Of a stretch of DNA of 64,000 nt, positions 42,476 to 53,839 are shown in pieces. The notes beneath the pieces are model-generated. The model had not been told where the DNA came from, did not search any database, and was given only the letters and a program-made list of their open reading frames with translations. The DNA is from Macrosoma leucophasiata (lineage: Eukaryota; Arthropoda; Insecta; Lepidoptera; Hedylidae), in the NCBI GenBank assembly GCA_036365455.1, contig JAWQUS010000003.1:8824001-8888000 (forward strand), in the 5' to 3' direction. The position numbers and the translations under genes are program-made. Position 1 is the stretch's first letter. Every line of letters begins with the position of its first letter.

Positions 42476-42589
42476 GAAAATTGTCCGGGAAGATTATGTG
42501 ACAATTGTAAATAAAATCCCTAGTAATCAATATTGTTCTATTCAAAATTTTCCATTTTTCCGTTATAATTCAAAGATCCAAAAAAGTTT

Positions 42590-42832
42590 GGTGTTCAATT
42601 TAGAAAGAAATATATGAAATAAAGTACTTCGCCATTTTGTCCTCTGTAATAGATGGCGAGTGGCGAGCGTATTGTCATATCCGAACACATTACCAAACTC
42701 AAAAGGTGGCGTTGGGTAACTGCCGAAAAATGGTAAGTAATCTTAATAGCATTTATCCCGCGACCCGGGGAAAACCCAGGATCCCAGCGTAGCAATGAGC
42801 CCTGATACAATTGGACTGCGGCAACAGTAATA
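42590..42832 (-). repeat. tRNA-headed SINE related to family D
   Basis: In reverse complement: GCAGTCCAATTGTATCAGGG (box A region), GATCCTGGGTTTTCCCCGGG (decayed box B), TTGAGTTTGGTAATGTGTTC and GACAATACGCTCGCCACTCG, paralleling TTTGGTAATGTGCCCGGAGA and GGTTTGCCACCTG in family D. Probably a sister subfamily. Confidence 0.5.
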
Positions 42833-42854
42833 TATATATATATTTTTTTTTATA

Positions 42855-43132
42855 TGTTATGGAAGTGGCAAACAAGCATGCAGTTCACATTGATGTTAAG
42901 TGATGATTGCAGCCTATAGACACCCACACAAAGACCAAGGTCAAAATGCAGATGCGTTGCCACTCCTGAGGCCTAAGGTGTTATGCCTCTGTGCCGGAAA
43001 TTACAGGGCCGTACATTACCACCTGACCGGAACACGATAGTGCTGAACACTACCATTTAGCGGCAAGTATATTAGGTAATGCGGTGATGCCTACGCCCGC
43101 GAGCTCCGTCACTGGAGCTCTATCACCAGTAA
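42855..43132 (-). repeat. Family A, full length, antisense
   Basis: Close to consensus, from GGAAGTGGCAAACAAGCATG to GGAGCTCTATCACCAGTA. Confidence 0.85.
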
Positions 43133-43498
43133 ATAATAAATAACTTTTCCTAAAAAATCATATACCAGTACTGACATAAGATTGTATTCGTCTAGTTTTG
43201 TACTCTGTGAAAGGGCATAGGCCACCCTATTGTCTGTGACAAATACAGACTGTATGCCAGAAACGTCGAGAACAAAAGGTTATTAATGAAAGACGACATA
43301 TTATATTGCGCGGAAATAAGGTTCTCGAGTGATTTTCGTAATTCATTTCATTGCTTCATTAGATGAAATGGTTGTTGGCAATAATCCATCCCAAATTATG
43401 TCTGAGAATTGTATTGTATGTAAAATTGCGATACAAGTGCGCTGACTAGGTCAGCATTGCTAAGCTTGACCGCCCAAATCGATTGATAAGAAAACAGG

Positions 43499-43570
43499 AA
43501 ACGTAACTTCACGCCAAAGAGGTCGACGACTAGACAGACGTTAACGCATGCATTCAGTGTACATGAATAC
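43499..43570 (-). repeat. Possible family D 3' fragment
   Basis: ACGTAACTTCACGCC followed by ACGCATGCATTCA, as in the antisense family D end. Weak. Confidence 0.3.
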
Positions 43571-43730
43571 ATATTGATATTAGCCGAACCGGAAGCGTTT
43601 CCGAAGTTAGCTGATATGACAATCATTCCAATTAATTAGCGAGAACTGCTGTGTCACCACAGAACAGAAAGGTATCACTTAAACTTTTCACGCCTCGTGT
43701 TATTCCAACTTCAGTTTTGAGGCCAGGGTA

Positions 43731-43855
43731 TTCAGTTACAGTCGTTCTTTTCTTTCTCCTTATTTTCATCGAAATGAGATTTCTTCATATCATAACATTG
43801 TTGTTATGCATAATATCTTGTGGAGGCAAGACAAATAATTCAGTGGTAGCTAATA
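43731..43855 (+). CDS. Candidate first exon encoding a signal peptide
   Basis: ATG at 43774 in good insect context (CGAAATGA) starts MRFLHIITLLLCIISCGGKT, a short basic N-terminus and a hydrophobic core followed by small/Cys residues: a plausible secretion signal. The frame continues NNSVVAN and meets a strong donor, AATA/GTAAGT, at 43856. Unspliced, the frame stops five codons later. TCAGTT initiator-like hexamers lie at about 43709 and 43731, giving a leader of roughly 45 nt if the second is used. No downstream exon could be linked, and the mature protein is unknown. It could be chance; the conjunction of initiator, start context, signal sequence and consensus donor is the reason to list it. 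Confidence 0.33.
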
Positions 43856-43859
43856 GTAA

Positions 43860-44320
43860 GTTTGACTAATAGTTGTTTGCGACCCTTGTAGACCACAAAC
43901 GTTCCAAAGGTGTGATCTTCTTGAGCTATTTTCATATCTGTGGCGTGAAAGGTTGACGTCGTCCTGTTGGGATTTTGATACGGGTGCGGGTAAGTTTAAA
44001 TTCAGTCCATTGGGATTCAGGTTTCGTGCCAAGTTCTGCAAATAATTCCATAACTTCATATCTGTACTATGTTTATTTAATGCTTAACCAAAATTACTGT
44101 TATGGAGTCATAAAATCGTAGCACGAGTGACCATGCATTATTTTATTTAAAAAAAGAGAAATTTTATTGTATTACGAAATAGTCTTGGCCTATTTTATTA
44201 AGCTTAAAGCAAAGTAGGTATACATACATATACAAAGAAAAAAAGGCGACTATATAGTAAAACAAAGAGCCCAGAAACAGGCAAAAGTTTCGAAGCCAAA
44301 GTTTGTTTGCTAAGATTGTA
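43860..44320. other. Unique sequence, possible intron of the preceding exon
   Basis: No second exon or repeat recognised. Confidence 0.3.
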
Positions 44321-44321
44321 T

Positions 44322-44591
44322 TTTTTATGTAATGGAAGTGTTAAACAAGTATGCAGTTCACATTGATGTTCAGTGATGACTACAGCCTATAGACACCCAC
44401 ACAAAGATCAAGGTGCAGTTGCGTTACCACTCCTGAGGTCTAAGGTGTTATGTCTCTGTGCCGGAAATTACAGGGCCACCTGACCGGAACACGATAGTGC
44501 TGAACACTATTTAACGGCAAGTATATCAAGTAATGCGGAGGTGCGGACCTACGCCCGCGAACTCCGTCACTGGAGCTCTACCACCGGTAAA
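44322..44591 (-). repeat. Family A, antisense, small deletions
   Basis: GCAGTTCACATTGATGTTCA to GGAGCTCTACCACCGGTAA. Confidence 0.8.
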
Positions 44592-45211
44592 GATATAAAA
44601 TTAATATTTTAAGATTTTTATTTTTATGATCGGCTAAGTGTTTGTACCAGATTCTTTATTTGGAGGTTATTTGTTCTTCCCCATGATTGAACATTCATCT
44701 TCCACGGGTGTAACCATGAGGAAGGGCTCGTATCCAGTCCATCACACACAATGTTAGAAGTTTGGTCTTCAAACTTATTCTGATTGTATTTTAAAAGTCC
44801 CACTCTTAGGACAGTTTTGGCACAATAGTGAAAAGAGGCAATTTGGCACGAAGATCATGTTTGCATTTTACAATGCGGTACCGAATTTTATATTAAACTT
44901 AGTTGTAAATAGACATTATACAAAGGAAAGGCGTGTTAATGCTTGCAAATCGATATTTGATTCGGGAAATCGTCGACGCCTTTTCTTAACATAGATATAA
45001 AACGCGGACTCGAATGCGCATTGCGAAAATAAGCGGACTGACTTTTCACAGTCATGCACAGCAGTAAAAATCTGATGACCTAAATAGTGATAAGCGCTCT
45101 GTGCCTCTGAACAATAACTTTGTGCCGCTTTTGCTTATTCTGCTATGTCTTAATTTGTGCCTGAGGCGGCAGAAGAGTGGACGTGCGGCCCCATGAACAA
45201 ATGTGGCTTAG

Positions 45212-45510
45212 TTGGTTTTGTTGTTTTTAAGTGCTTGTTTTGACAATGCTGTAGCGTCCACTACATTAAGGCGCCAACTAGTGGAATACAATGAAACCTT
45301 ACAGTACTTGTCTAGTACGATAGATGGCGTGCAGTCAAATTACATCGCACATACGAAGATTTCTCAAGAGTTGGCATATATACAACTTCCCAACGTCAAC
45401 CGTTGGGCCGCGGCCCGCCAGGCGCTACCACCTCGCCTGGTCGGAGGATCCTCCCTTTTCGCCGGAGGAACACTTCCACCCGTTCCTCCACAATGCTATG
45501 GTAGTGTATC
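45212..45510 (+). other. Island with two overlapping open frames, GC-rich end
   Basis: Two overlapping sense frames (115 and 65 codons) cover a stretch that is clearly GC-richer than its surroundings at 45390-45490. One reads VNRWAAARQALPPRLVGGSS, the other PARRYHLAWSEDPPFSPEEH. Neither matches a family I know. Could be an exon or a piece of an old mobile element; I cannot choose. Confidence 0.25.
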
Positions 45511-45525
45511 TCTTAAAATAATATA

Positions 45526-45738
45526 TTCTGTAGCTATATTTAGCTTAAGCCGTATCTAAGCTATAGTGTACGTACTATACTTTCTGAATAACAGCTTTCT
45601 AGTAATTTGATTTTATAGTATTTTTAACACAGTTCTGTAGCTGTATTTAGTTAAAGCCGTATCTAAGCTATAGTGTACGTAGTATACTTTCTGAATAACA
45701 GCTTTCTAGTAATTTGATTTTATAGCATTTTTACACAA
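45526..45738 (+). repeat. 107-bp tandem duplication
   Basis: TTCTGTAGCTATATTTAGCT... starts at 45526 and again at 45633. Both units contain GCCGTATCTAAGCTATAGTG and GAATAACAGCTTTCTAGTAA and are about 95% alike, so the event is recent. Confidence 0.9.
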
Positions 45739-46140
45739 GTTTAGTGATATCTGAAAGATAAATTTTACGGTTGCGTGTGGGTTTTCGGTAGATTGAGCCA
45801 GTGATTCCGGAGGTTGAGCGGGTTCAAGTTCTGGCCGAATTCAAATATCAATGTTTTTCCATTTTTTTATATATTTCACTATTTTTCTAGATTTTTGAAC
45901 AAGTCCCAAGCATTACCTATAGGGTAGTAGGTATAGAGGAGCTTTGTACAGTTTTCGAGCGCGTTGGATTAAAATAGGGGAATAGCTTGCACCTTGTTCT
46001 GTACCAAATTTGAGCTGTCTGTATGGGGCGCGCCTTTAGGGCATCGCTTTCAAATCAAAATCAAATCTCCAAATCAAAATGTCAGTATTTTGAGTAGAAG
46101 TTTCGTTTGCATTCATTTATCAGCCTACTCTTTACTTTTT

Positions 46141-46560
46141 TACTAACTTATTAATGCCAGTTCCGCCTGTATAATGCCAGGCGTCGTACCTTAAATTCAA
46201 TTAAGCTGGCGGCAAATCGCAACAAAGTGAAACACAAACAGATAGAAAAAGAAAATTTATTTTCCAACACCGGTTGGTTCCATTCGCAGTTTTTATGTGA
46301 TTGGGACACGATTCCAATTAGTGACGAAAAACGTAGGGGCGCATGCAATAGAGAGGAAGGAACAAAACCATTTTATGTGCTCGTTTATCATGACATTAGT
46401 ACATACAATTGTGCTTTTATTATGTGATTATTTGTGCTTCACTGTCTCGGAGGCGCAATCACTAATATTCTCTGAACATTACTGCTACGGCCCTACGGTC
46501 GGTATGGTCTCGGGTAAAGCTTTTTTTTTCATTTCAGAAGGTAGGCGCAACTCTTGAATA
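46141..46560 (+). repeat. Local duplication, unit 1
   Basis: TTAAATTCAATTAAGCTGGC, CAACACCGGTTGGTTCCATT, GCATGCAATAGAGAGGAA and CTCGGAGGCGCAATCA recur in order at 47211-47545, about 1.07 kb downstream. A family G repeat lies between. Confidence 0.7.
46375..46557 (+). CDS. Weak candidate: signal-peptide-like small frame
   Basis: 61 codons: MCSFIMTLVHTIVLLLCDYL, CFTVSEAQSLIFSEHYCYGP, TVGMVSGKAFFFISEGRRNS. A hydrophobic start with a plausible cleavage near SEA-QS. A donor-like CGG/GTAAAG lies at 46514, but the next acceptor-like AG is only 24 bp on, too close for an intron. In the duplicated copy (47.4 kb) the corresponding ATG is followed at once by a stop (ATGGACTAG), so at most one copy is functional. 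Low confidence. Confidence 0.22.
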   Translation: MCSFIMTLVHTIVLLLCDYLCFTVSEAQSLIFSEHYCYGPTVGMVSGKAFFFISEGRRNS

Positions 46561-46753
46561 TTAGTAATGTTTCTGGTAAATTTCAATAAGTTCACCACCT
46601 ATTTAGGATCGCCGTACATAGGATTAAACTGAGGTGAAAAAAATACTCATTTACTCAAAATCACCACACAATAAAAGGTATTGAGCAGTTGATTCTTTTT
46701 TTCGTTTGGATTCATATTAGGATAAGATTGTTATAATTAATATTAGTTTGTTA

Positions 46754-47082
46754 TCTATACATACATACAAATAAATAAAATTGGAGTGTCTGTTTGTAAT
46801 ATAAAAATTACCGCTTTTTACTAAATGCATTTATATGTATACACGGTACATATACCAAAACAATTTTTTTTTCAATTTTTGTCTGTCTGTCTGTCTGTCT
46901 GTTGTTCCCCGCTAATCTCGAGAACGGCTGGACCGATTTTGACGGGACTTTCACTGGCAGATAGCTTATGTAATAAGGAGTAACTAAGGCTACTTTTATA
47001 CTTGTTGCGCCCACGACTTCGTCCGGGTAGATACTGAATAATCATAAATTCTCACGCGGACGAATTCGCGGGCATAGCTAGT
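46754..47082 (+). repeat. Family G repeat, full length
   Basis: TATACATACATACAAATAAA start, (GTCT)n run, GAACGGCTGGACCGATTTTG, CGCCCACGACTTCGTCCGGG, GCGGGCATAGCTAGT end. Confidence 0.7.
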
Positions 47083-47210
47083 AATTAATACAATGACTCC
47101 TTGAAGTACCTATTTCCACCGACTTAAGAAATGCACATTACTAGATTGCCACCGTCTTACAAAAGTGCCTCATGAACTTTTTCTTAGTACGTTTGGATGA
47201 GTGGCAAACA

Positions 47211-47545
47211 TAATAATGCCAGTCCTATCTGTTGTAATATTATACACTGAGCCTTAAATTCAATTAAACTGGTGGCAAATTGCAACAAAGTGAAACGCGA
47301 ACTGATATATGAAGGACATTTATTTCCAACACAGGTTGGTTCCATTCACAGTTGATTGGGACACGTTTTCAATTAGCGACGAAAAAAGTTGTGGCCCATG
47401 CAATAGAGAGGAACAAAGCCATTTTATGGACTAGTTTATCATAAAATTGATATAATTATTATTGTGTGTTTGTGGCTTGGTTGTGGTGCACTCACTCGGA
47501 GGCGCAATCATTAAAGTTACTGCTACACTGAACTCGTTTATCATT
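47211..47545 (+). repeat. Local duplication, unit 2
   Basis: Partner of 46141-46560, with deletions; roughly 80% alike in aligned blocks by eye. Confidence 0.7.
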
Positions 47546-47625
47546 ACTACATTGATACAATAAAGCTTTTGTGGGATTCTCATTGTGATGCACCTCTTCA
47601 AACCAGCCCAGCACGTACCTTTTCA

Positions 47626-47904
47626 CTGCTGGTAGAGCTCCATTGATGGAGCTCGCGGGCGTAGGCACCACCGCATTATCTTATATACTTGTCGCTAAAT
47701 GGTAGTGTTCAGCACTATCGTGTTCCGGTCAGGTGGTAATGTACGGCTCTGTAATTTCCGATACAGAGGCATAACACCTTAGGCCTCAGGAGTGGTAACG
47801 CATCTGCATTTTGACCTTGGTTATTGTGTGGGTGTCTATAGGCTGCAGTCATCACTTAACATCAATGTGAACTGCAAGCTTGTTTGCCAAATCCATTACA
47901 TATA
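47626..47904 (+). repeat. Family A, full length
   Basis: CTGCTGGTAGAGCTCCATTG to GCCAAATCCATTACATATAA. The 5' hairpin is extended here (CTCCATTGATGGAG). Confidence 0.85.
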
Positions 47905-47939
47905 AGAGTGCTTAAGGACTCGATGCCGATAGGATAATC

Positions 47940-47964
47940 TGGAATACCCGTAATGGGTATTCCA
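47940..47964. repeat. Short inverted repeat
   Basis: TGGAATACCC and GGGTATTCCA with a 5-nt spacer; a similar short one lies at about 22923-22955. Confidence 0.75.
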
Positions 47965-48476
47965 CCAGCTTTTTTCCTCTTTTCTATATCGTGCAATGAT
48001 TCAAATTGACTGTGAGCAGATGTATGTTACGAATTTGCTCCTTGTGTTGTGTAGTCACTCTTCTAGGTTACTGTCGTCAAACATATCCAGTCTCTTTTTA
48101 AGTTGACGAGTAGTTTCAGGCATTGTAAGCTGCCCTGCAAACTGATTTGAGTGTCATTCCTTAGTGACGTGGTGGTAGTAGATCATTAAGCTACCTTGCA
48201 GTTCCAATTTTGTCCCGGGTTAGGTGCTATTTTTGTCATTTGTTAATTAAAGTTCACCAAGACTGCATTTGATATTAAGATCTTTCACTAAACATGGAAA
48301 CAATAAACATTTCACGTGTGAATGCGTTTCAACAATCACATGATTTGTAACTGATTATTATTATTCAACACGTGAAGTAAATTCTATTTAACTTTTATAT
48401 TGTTAAGTATCATTTTTAGTGATAACACATGCGACAAGTTCTATCAAGCAGTATATAATAAACATAGAACAACACG

Positions 48477-48772
48477 GGCCACCAGCCGCGGCGGACCGGA
48501 AGGGAGTAGCCATAGCGTTTCTTACCGATGCCAAACAGTCTGTCATTTTTTTGCAGGGGAAATTCGTATGACACACACACTCGGAACAAAAACGCTTACT
48601 ACTATGAAACTCACATCTTGGTGTTAACACTCATCGCAGGTGTTAACAATTTCACACGCATATTTAAACATCTAGGCCAGGCGACAAGCGCAGGCACACT
48701 TGTGCTTGTACTTTGACAGAGGGGAAAGCCTGCATATGGCTACTCTCTTCCGGTCCGCCGCGGCCGGTGGCC
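48477..48772. mobile_element. MITE with GC-rich 38-bp terminal inverted repeats
   Basis: Left arm 48477-48514 (GGCCACCAGCCGCGGCGGAC...GTAGCCATA) and right arm 48735-48772 match at 36 of 38 positions. Total 296 bp, with no transposase. The arms are very GC-rich in AT-rich surroundings. No certain target duplication, so the superfamily is unassigned. Confidence 0.75.
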
Positions 48773-48774
48773 TT

Positions 48775-50079
48775 AAATACTTGTATCAAAATTATTATTT
48801 GGGCAACGAGAACCATAAGTATTTCAACTTGCCTTGCAAGTTTAGTATTAACCTTATGACAACACTGTGTATCTTATGAATTCCAACAAAATAATATATG
48901 ACTCCGGAACTTTGCATCCTTGAGTCCCCTTTCCTAAACTTTGTTTAGGTTCCCTAGATTTCATAACACGTAGATAGCGTCACCTCAAATGACAGAGATA
49001 TTTCCACGGCCTAGCAGGTGGTAATAATTTGTGTTTATGAAACTTTGACGAAGAATAATGAAGGCTACGTGTCATATTTTGTGCAGTGCGAAAAATGACA
49101 ATGTTCCACAGAATGTTGTGGAACTCTTATATAATCACTCAAGCATCTATATGTTTGTCCGTCTGCCAATTTGCTTTAAACTTAGGGGCGGATTAACTTA
49201 GAATTTATTTATTTTTTTTTATATATTGTATATATATAAAAAAAAATATATTTTTTTATATATGTTTTTGTGGTTTATATTTTGAGATAGTTTTGTAGTT
49301 ATTTAATACTTTAAATATGACTGTTTTATTTACCCTCTTCCTTATACTCAAAAGACAAGGACAACAAGAAGAAGATGATATTTGAGGTAAGACAAGAAAT
49401 CATTATAATGTGCAGAACCCTGTACTGTTTCGAGTTTGAATTTGAGTCGACCAGTATTTTGTTATTTAAACGTCATAAAAACCATGTTTAATTCCAATCA
49501 TGTTAATTTTGGACGTACATTTTACACGACCAATTTTGTCCTAGAAATATTGCAAGAAAGATTGGTATCAATATCATTAATCAACATAACTTTTTTTATG
49601 GGGTCAAATTCATAAACTACGGCTTACCAACTTTAACTTTACATGATTGGTAACTTGATACTATAATTTCAAATAATCAGGGCACGTTTTGTTAACGTCA
49701 TTTTTATCGCTTGATGAATCTATAGTTAAGTATTTTGTAAGTGGTCCAGTTACGAGCTCCTATTATACCTTCCTTAAGGAAATTTGATCCATGCAAAAAC
49801 GATTAAGACCCGTCCACCTAGTTTTTTTAATTTTGATGTAACGGCCAGCTAGAAGCAAGATAAAAAAGGCGACGAATTTTAAAAGATTTTGTACCTACAT
49901 AATGATTGCATAATTTTATGTAATGAACATGACTGAAAAACACGCTGATATTTATAAGCACGTCGCTTATAAACATCTCCACGAAACCGAAGGTTTCATT
50001 GAAAAAGCGGTGCCATCATTGAGGCTTAACATATTTTGCCGCTATGATAGAAATTTTATATTATCTCCAAACCAATTAA
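48775..50079. other. AT-rich unique sequence
   Basis: No gene recognised; an A/T homopolymer and TA-rich patch at 49210-49265. Confidence 0.35.
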
Positions 50080-50190
50080 TGCCAAACCGAAATATGGTAG
50101 CGCTGAAAACTACCATTAATCATGTAGATTCGGTAATATTTACTTTTTTTAGAGCTCCACCACTGAAGTTTTACCATCAATTACTATTTG
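50080..50190 (-). repeat. Family A relic, antisense
   Basis: CCGAAATATGGTAGCGCTGA, AACTACCATTAATCATGTAG, TAGAGCTCCACCACTGAAGT. Part of a spurious 97-codon frame. Confidence 0.45.
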
Positions 50191-51699
50191 GAAATTTAAC
50201 AGCAAGTGATCAGTAGGTACTTAGAATAGACTAGTACCTAAAAAGCTAGGAAGATAGAAGACAATGTTGTTAGTTTTAATTTACTTATTGATTTTGGATG
50301 TTCGGCGAAGTTCGTCCTACTAAATTGCCAATTCTCAAAATTTGTAGAGACTTAGAGTAAAATGTTAATAAAGAATATTTCGACGGAGAAAATTCTTAAC
50401 AAATCGTTGACCCAAAGTCAAGTACCGTAAACAGAATAATTTACTAAGCTGGTCTCGGTTATGAGTCAAATTAGCCAATAAAGCGGCATCGGGCGAAAAA
50501 TCCAGATTATGAAGTCTATCCTTTGTTCCTCCGACCTAATTGTGCAAGCGATTTCTAATTAAAACGGGCTTTGATTTCCATTAAAGGCACATATTCATAA
50601 AAGGTTCGCAATATGTAAGATATTAGATTTTGAAATAATTGATTGACGATGATATCTTGTTAATAATTTATCGCTGAAAAATGTCACAGTAATTAATATC
50701 TGGCCCTGATATTATAACCTTCATTTATTTTAGGGTTCCGTTCAAAGTGAAAAATGCTAGCTAGAGAGTTGAAAGGACAAGGTCCACGTTGGGCCCGCAC
50801 CTTGTACAATATATCAAAAGATAGAGAAAAATACGTAGAATCATGGAAAAATACTCAAAAAATCAATGATGTTTTTATAAGCTCATTTGCAAAAAATCAT
50901 TTGAATCGTTGTTTTTTTTTCCAGAACCAGTTTAGAAAACCAGTTATCAACTAAAATAATACATAATATATATATAGTAAAAAAAAAACAGTAATAGTAC
51001 ATACAATGAATTTAAAAGGAAAACTGTCACGGCTAAGTGGTCTCAACAACTGCACGAGTAATAGGCGATCAAAAAATGAACCTACTTGAGAAAAAACGGA
51101 GCCCTACATTGTTTGTGTCGTGACACGAACTTGGACGGTTTTTTCAACATTCCTTCAATAGGATATGCTTGAAATCGAATAGCTCTGACCCAAAAAAGAA
51201 GATAAAGCGTACCCGAATAAATTGTGAGGACATCACATTTATATGGCTTCTAATTAAGCTATTAAGGTCACCAGAGTAGTCCAGCGCCAACAGAAACGCA
51301 GTATACAGTTCTTAGGTTATATTATGTTATAGTTAGATATAAGATGGTGTGGTATATTGTTTCACTAAGTGTCTGAGAGGAGAACATAGAGCTGCAATGC
51401 TCTTTTTCTTTATAGCGTTATTTATACCTCTTACAATTGTACCTTGTTTTGAAGAGGAAGTAATAAATCTTCGCTTTCGCACAATCCTCTAAGGATAGAG
51501 TGGGATGAGAGAGGACTTAGAGGCTCTTTACTTGATTCGCAAGAGTCGATTGGAGTTTATGTTGACTCAAAAGCTACGGAATATAGTATGAACTAGTTTG
51601 ATTCCGCTTAGAAGGTCTCCATAAATCACTGTGATCACTTAAAGCCTGAACTCACGTTTTGAAACATTTATGAGAGTTTCATTTAATTTTATATCCAGT

Positions 51700-51870
51700 A
51701 TCGGTGGGGCCAGTCTGCAGGATAAACTCTACGATAACCGATGTCAATAGGTTCGCTACCTGCTATTGGCACAAAATGTAACCAGCGAATCCTTAGTGTT
51801 TATGCGTATGCCTGAATGCATTTACCTCCGCTTAACTCTTCGGGGAATACGTGACTGATGATACGGAATT
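51700..51870 (+). repeat. Family D SINE, degenerate
   Basis: GATGTCAATAGGTTCGCTAC, AAAATGTAACCAGCGAATCC, GCCTGAATGCATTTACCTCC, CTTCGGGGAATACGTGA. Its counterpart in unit 2 is the older of the two D copies near 56.5-57.1 kb, so this insertion predates the duplication. Confidence 0.6.
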
Positions 51871-52224
51871 GACGTAAATATTTTTGTACCTATTGAAAGT
51901 TCTTTAAAGTGAGATAATTTTATTAGAGTATGAAGATATATGTCGCTTTCGTATGGAGTTGAATTTATGAAAACAAAATTTGTATTCAAAGAGTAACGTA
52001 ACACTTGCTAAATCGATTTCTAGCTTGGCACGTTTGACAACTTCAAATACTCCTCCTGACTTTTGGAATTTAGGAACTCCACCAAGAAAAATCGTAAAAC
52101 CTTTGAGAACATTCCAGCAAGTTTTGTGGAATTGATGTTGATGTATCCAAACTCAGAAAACCTGCTCAGCCGCGTCGTGCCATCTTACAACAAGATAACA
52201 AATTCATGTCTTGCAGATGCATAG

Positions 52225-52670
52225 TAGTTACTGCTTTAGAATAATAATAAATAAGAATAAGAAACATTTATTTGACACACAGCGAGACACATAAAACAGA
52301 CATAAAACGTAACAGGTAACAGAGAAAAGACAACACATTTTCTAAAAATTAATACATACCTATACACGTAATATGTGTCTCACGGCTGCCAAAAAGGTGT
52401 CCTGTTCAGCAAATGTCAGGTACCTTCATATAAAAGGTACCAGACGCTGGTTTTCAACAGGACCCTTAGTGAGTGCACCACGGATATCAAATTTATAATA
52501 AAGGATAATTGTACTAATACTTATACAAGGTACATACATACGGATATAAAACAGATAATAAGCCATTAAAATAACATACTTAATTAAACGATAAATGTAA
52601 TACATACTAGTAGGTACAAACAATAATAAATAGATTAATACCAAAGTAAATAAAATATAAGTAGATAAAA
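52225..52670. repeat. Insertion specific to duplication unit 1, LINE-tail-like
   Basis: Begins with an AATAATAAATAAGAATAAG run and contains GTGTCCTGTTCAGCAAATG and AACAGGACCCTTAGTGAGTG. Absent from unit 2, so inserted after duplication or lost from unit 2. Class uncertain. Confidence 0.35.
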
Positions 52671-52676
52671 AAAAAA

Positions 52677-52737
52677 CAACAACTTTGCAAAGCTTTTATG
52701 GTGGTTAGTGCAACAACTTTGCAAAGCTTTTATGGTG
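52677..52737 (+). repeat. 27-bp direct repeat, 34-bp period
   Basis: CAACAACTTTGCAAAGCTTT...GGTG at 52677 and again at 52711. Unit 2 (57481) has only one copy. Confidence 0.9.
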
Positions 52738-53839
52738 CTGGTTTTTATTTTAAAATAAAATGTTCCCATTGTGATAACTGTAGACAGCTAACAGTTTTAT
52801 GAAGTTAATAATGTGCGACTTAAAATATAAGTTTTCAGTATAGTTTCTCCACAATTTATACTTGAATAGATATGATTTGTTGAAAATTGCTATTCGAACC
52901 TATGGAGCCAGAGTTAGCAAACAATATAACTTAACTTATAAAGAAGAAGTTTAGTGCCGCAAATGCAACGTGAAAAAAAATTTAATTCGCACTTTGCATG
53001 GTGATATCTTTACACACATTATTATCATTCATGGAATATCATTGAGTCAATATAGTATTAAGATTATTAAACTACCTAGGTAGGTACTTTTAAGTTATTT
53101 ATCGAACCGACAACACCAAGTCACTTAACAATCGCCAAAGAGAAGGGTGTTTGTCAGCTTAGACACAGTTCACCGCAAACAGTGAGCAAACAGCACTTTA
53201 TTACAAAACTAAACGAAGAGTCAGGTTACGAGACACTTTTATGAGATAAGGTAACCTGAAACTGCGCTTTTCTTTACCAACAGCCTTGTGACATTTACAG
53301 TTAAGGTCAAAAAGCTATATAGGGAAGGAGACAATGTATCTTCTCTACAATTCCTGTGAAAAAGTCACAAAGACTAACAATGCACGCTATATAATATAAT
53401 AGTAGTTTATGTTACATAGAAACATGTGTCGTCGTTGGAACAATGACTATTGAAGCCATTCACTTCTGGTGAGAAAAATAAAATTTTATGTTATGTAGTG
53501 CTAGGATTTGTCTGACCTGTAACAGCATATTTGATGTCTTTGAAAGGCACTAATAATTTATAGTACCATAAGGGAGAATTATTATTTTATTTCGTAATGA
53601 AATTATAATTTCGTTATGTCCTTTTATTCGTTACGTACTGTGTGCGGGAGGGGTGTAGCACACGTGACTTGTCCTGTAGCACAGGTTTCATCCAGAAACC
53701 TATTTCAGGCACCAGTCCCTCACAAAACGTGGATTTAAGAGCAAACAATGTATGATGACGACAATAAGAATGTGCCTAATTTTGTAAAGGACGAAATAAA
53801 TAAGATTATATTAATTAACTTATTTATATAAGCAACGAC

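Larger units (their letters stand above)
50225..53620 (+). repeat. Segmental tandem duplication, unit 1
   Basis: Shares with 55215-59580, in the same order: GTTTTAATTTACTTA, AATTAGCCAATAAAGCGGCA, TTCCTCCGACCTAATTG, TTAAAACGGGCTTT, TTCCATTAAAGGCACATATT, CACTTGCTAAATCGATTTCT, CCTGCTCAGCCGCGTCGT, CAACAACTTTGC, CTGCGCTTTTCTTTACCAAC and TGTGTCGTCGTTGGAACAAT. Identity varies along the unit, roughly 75-88% by eye. No coding region recognised. Confidence 0.8.
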
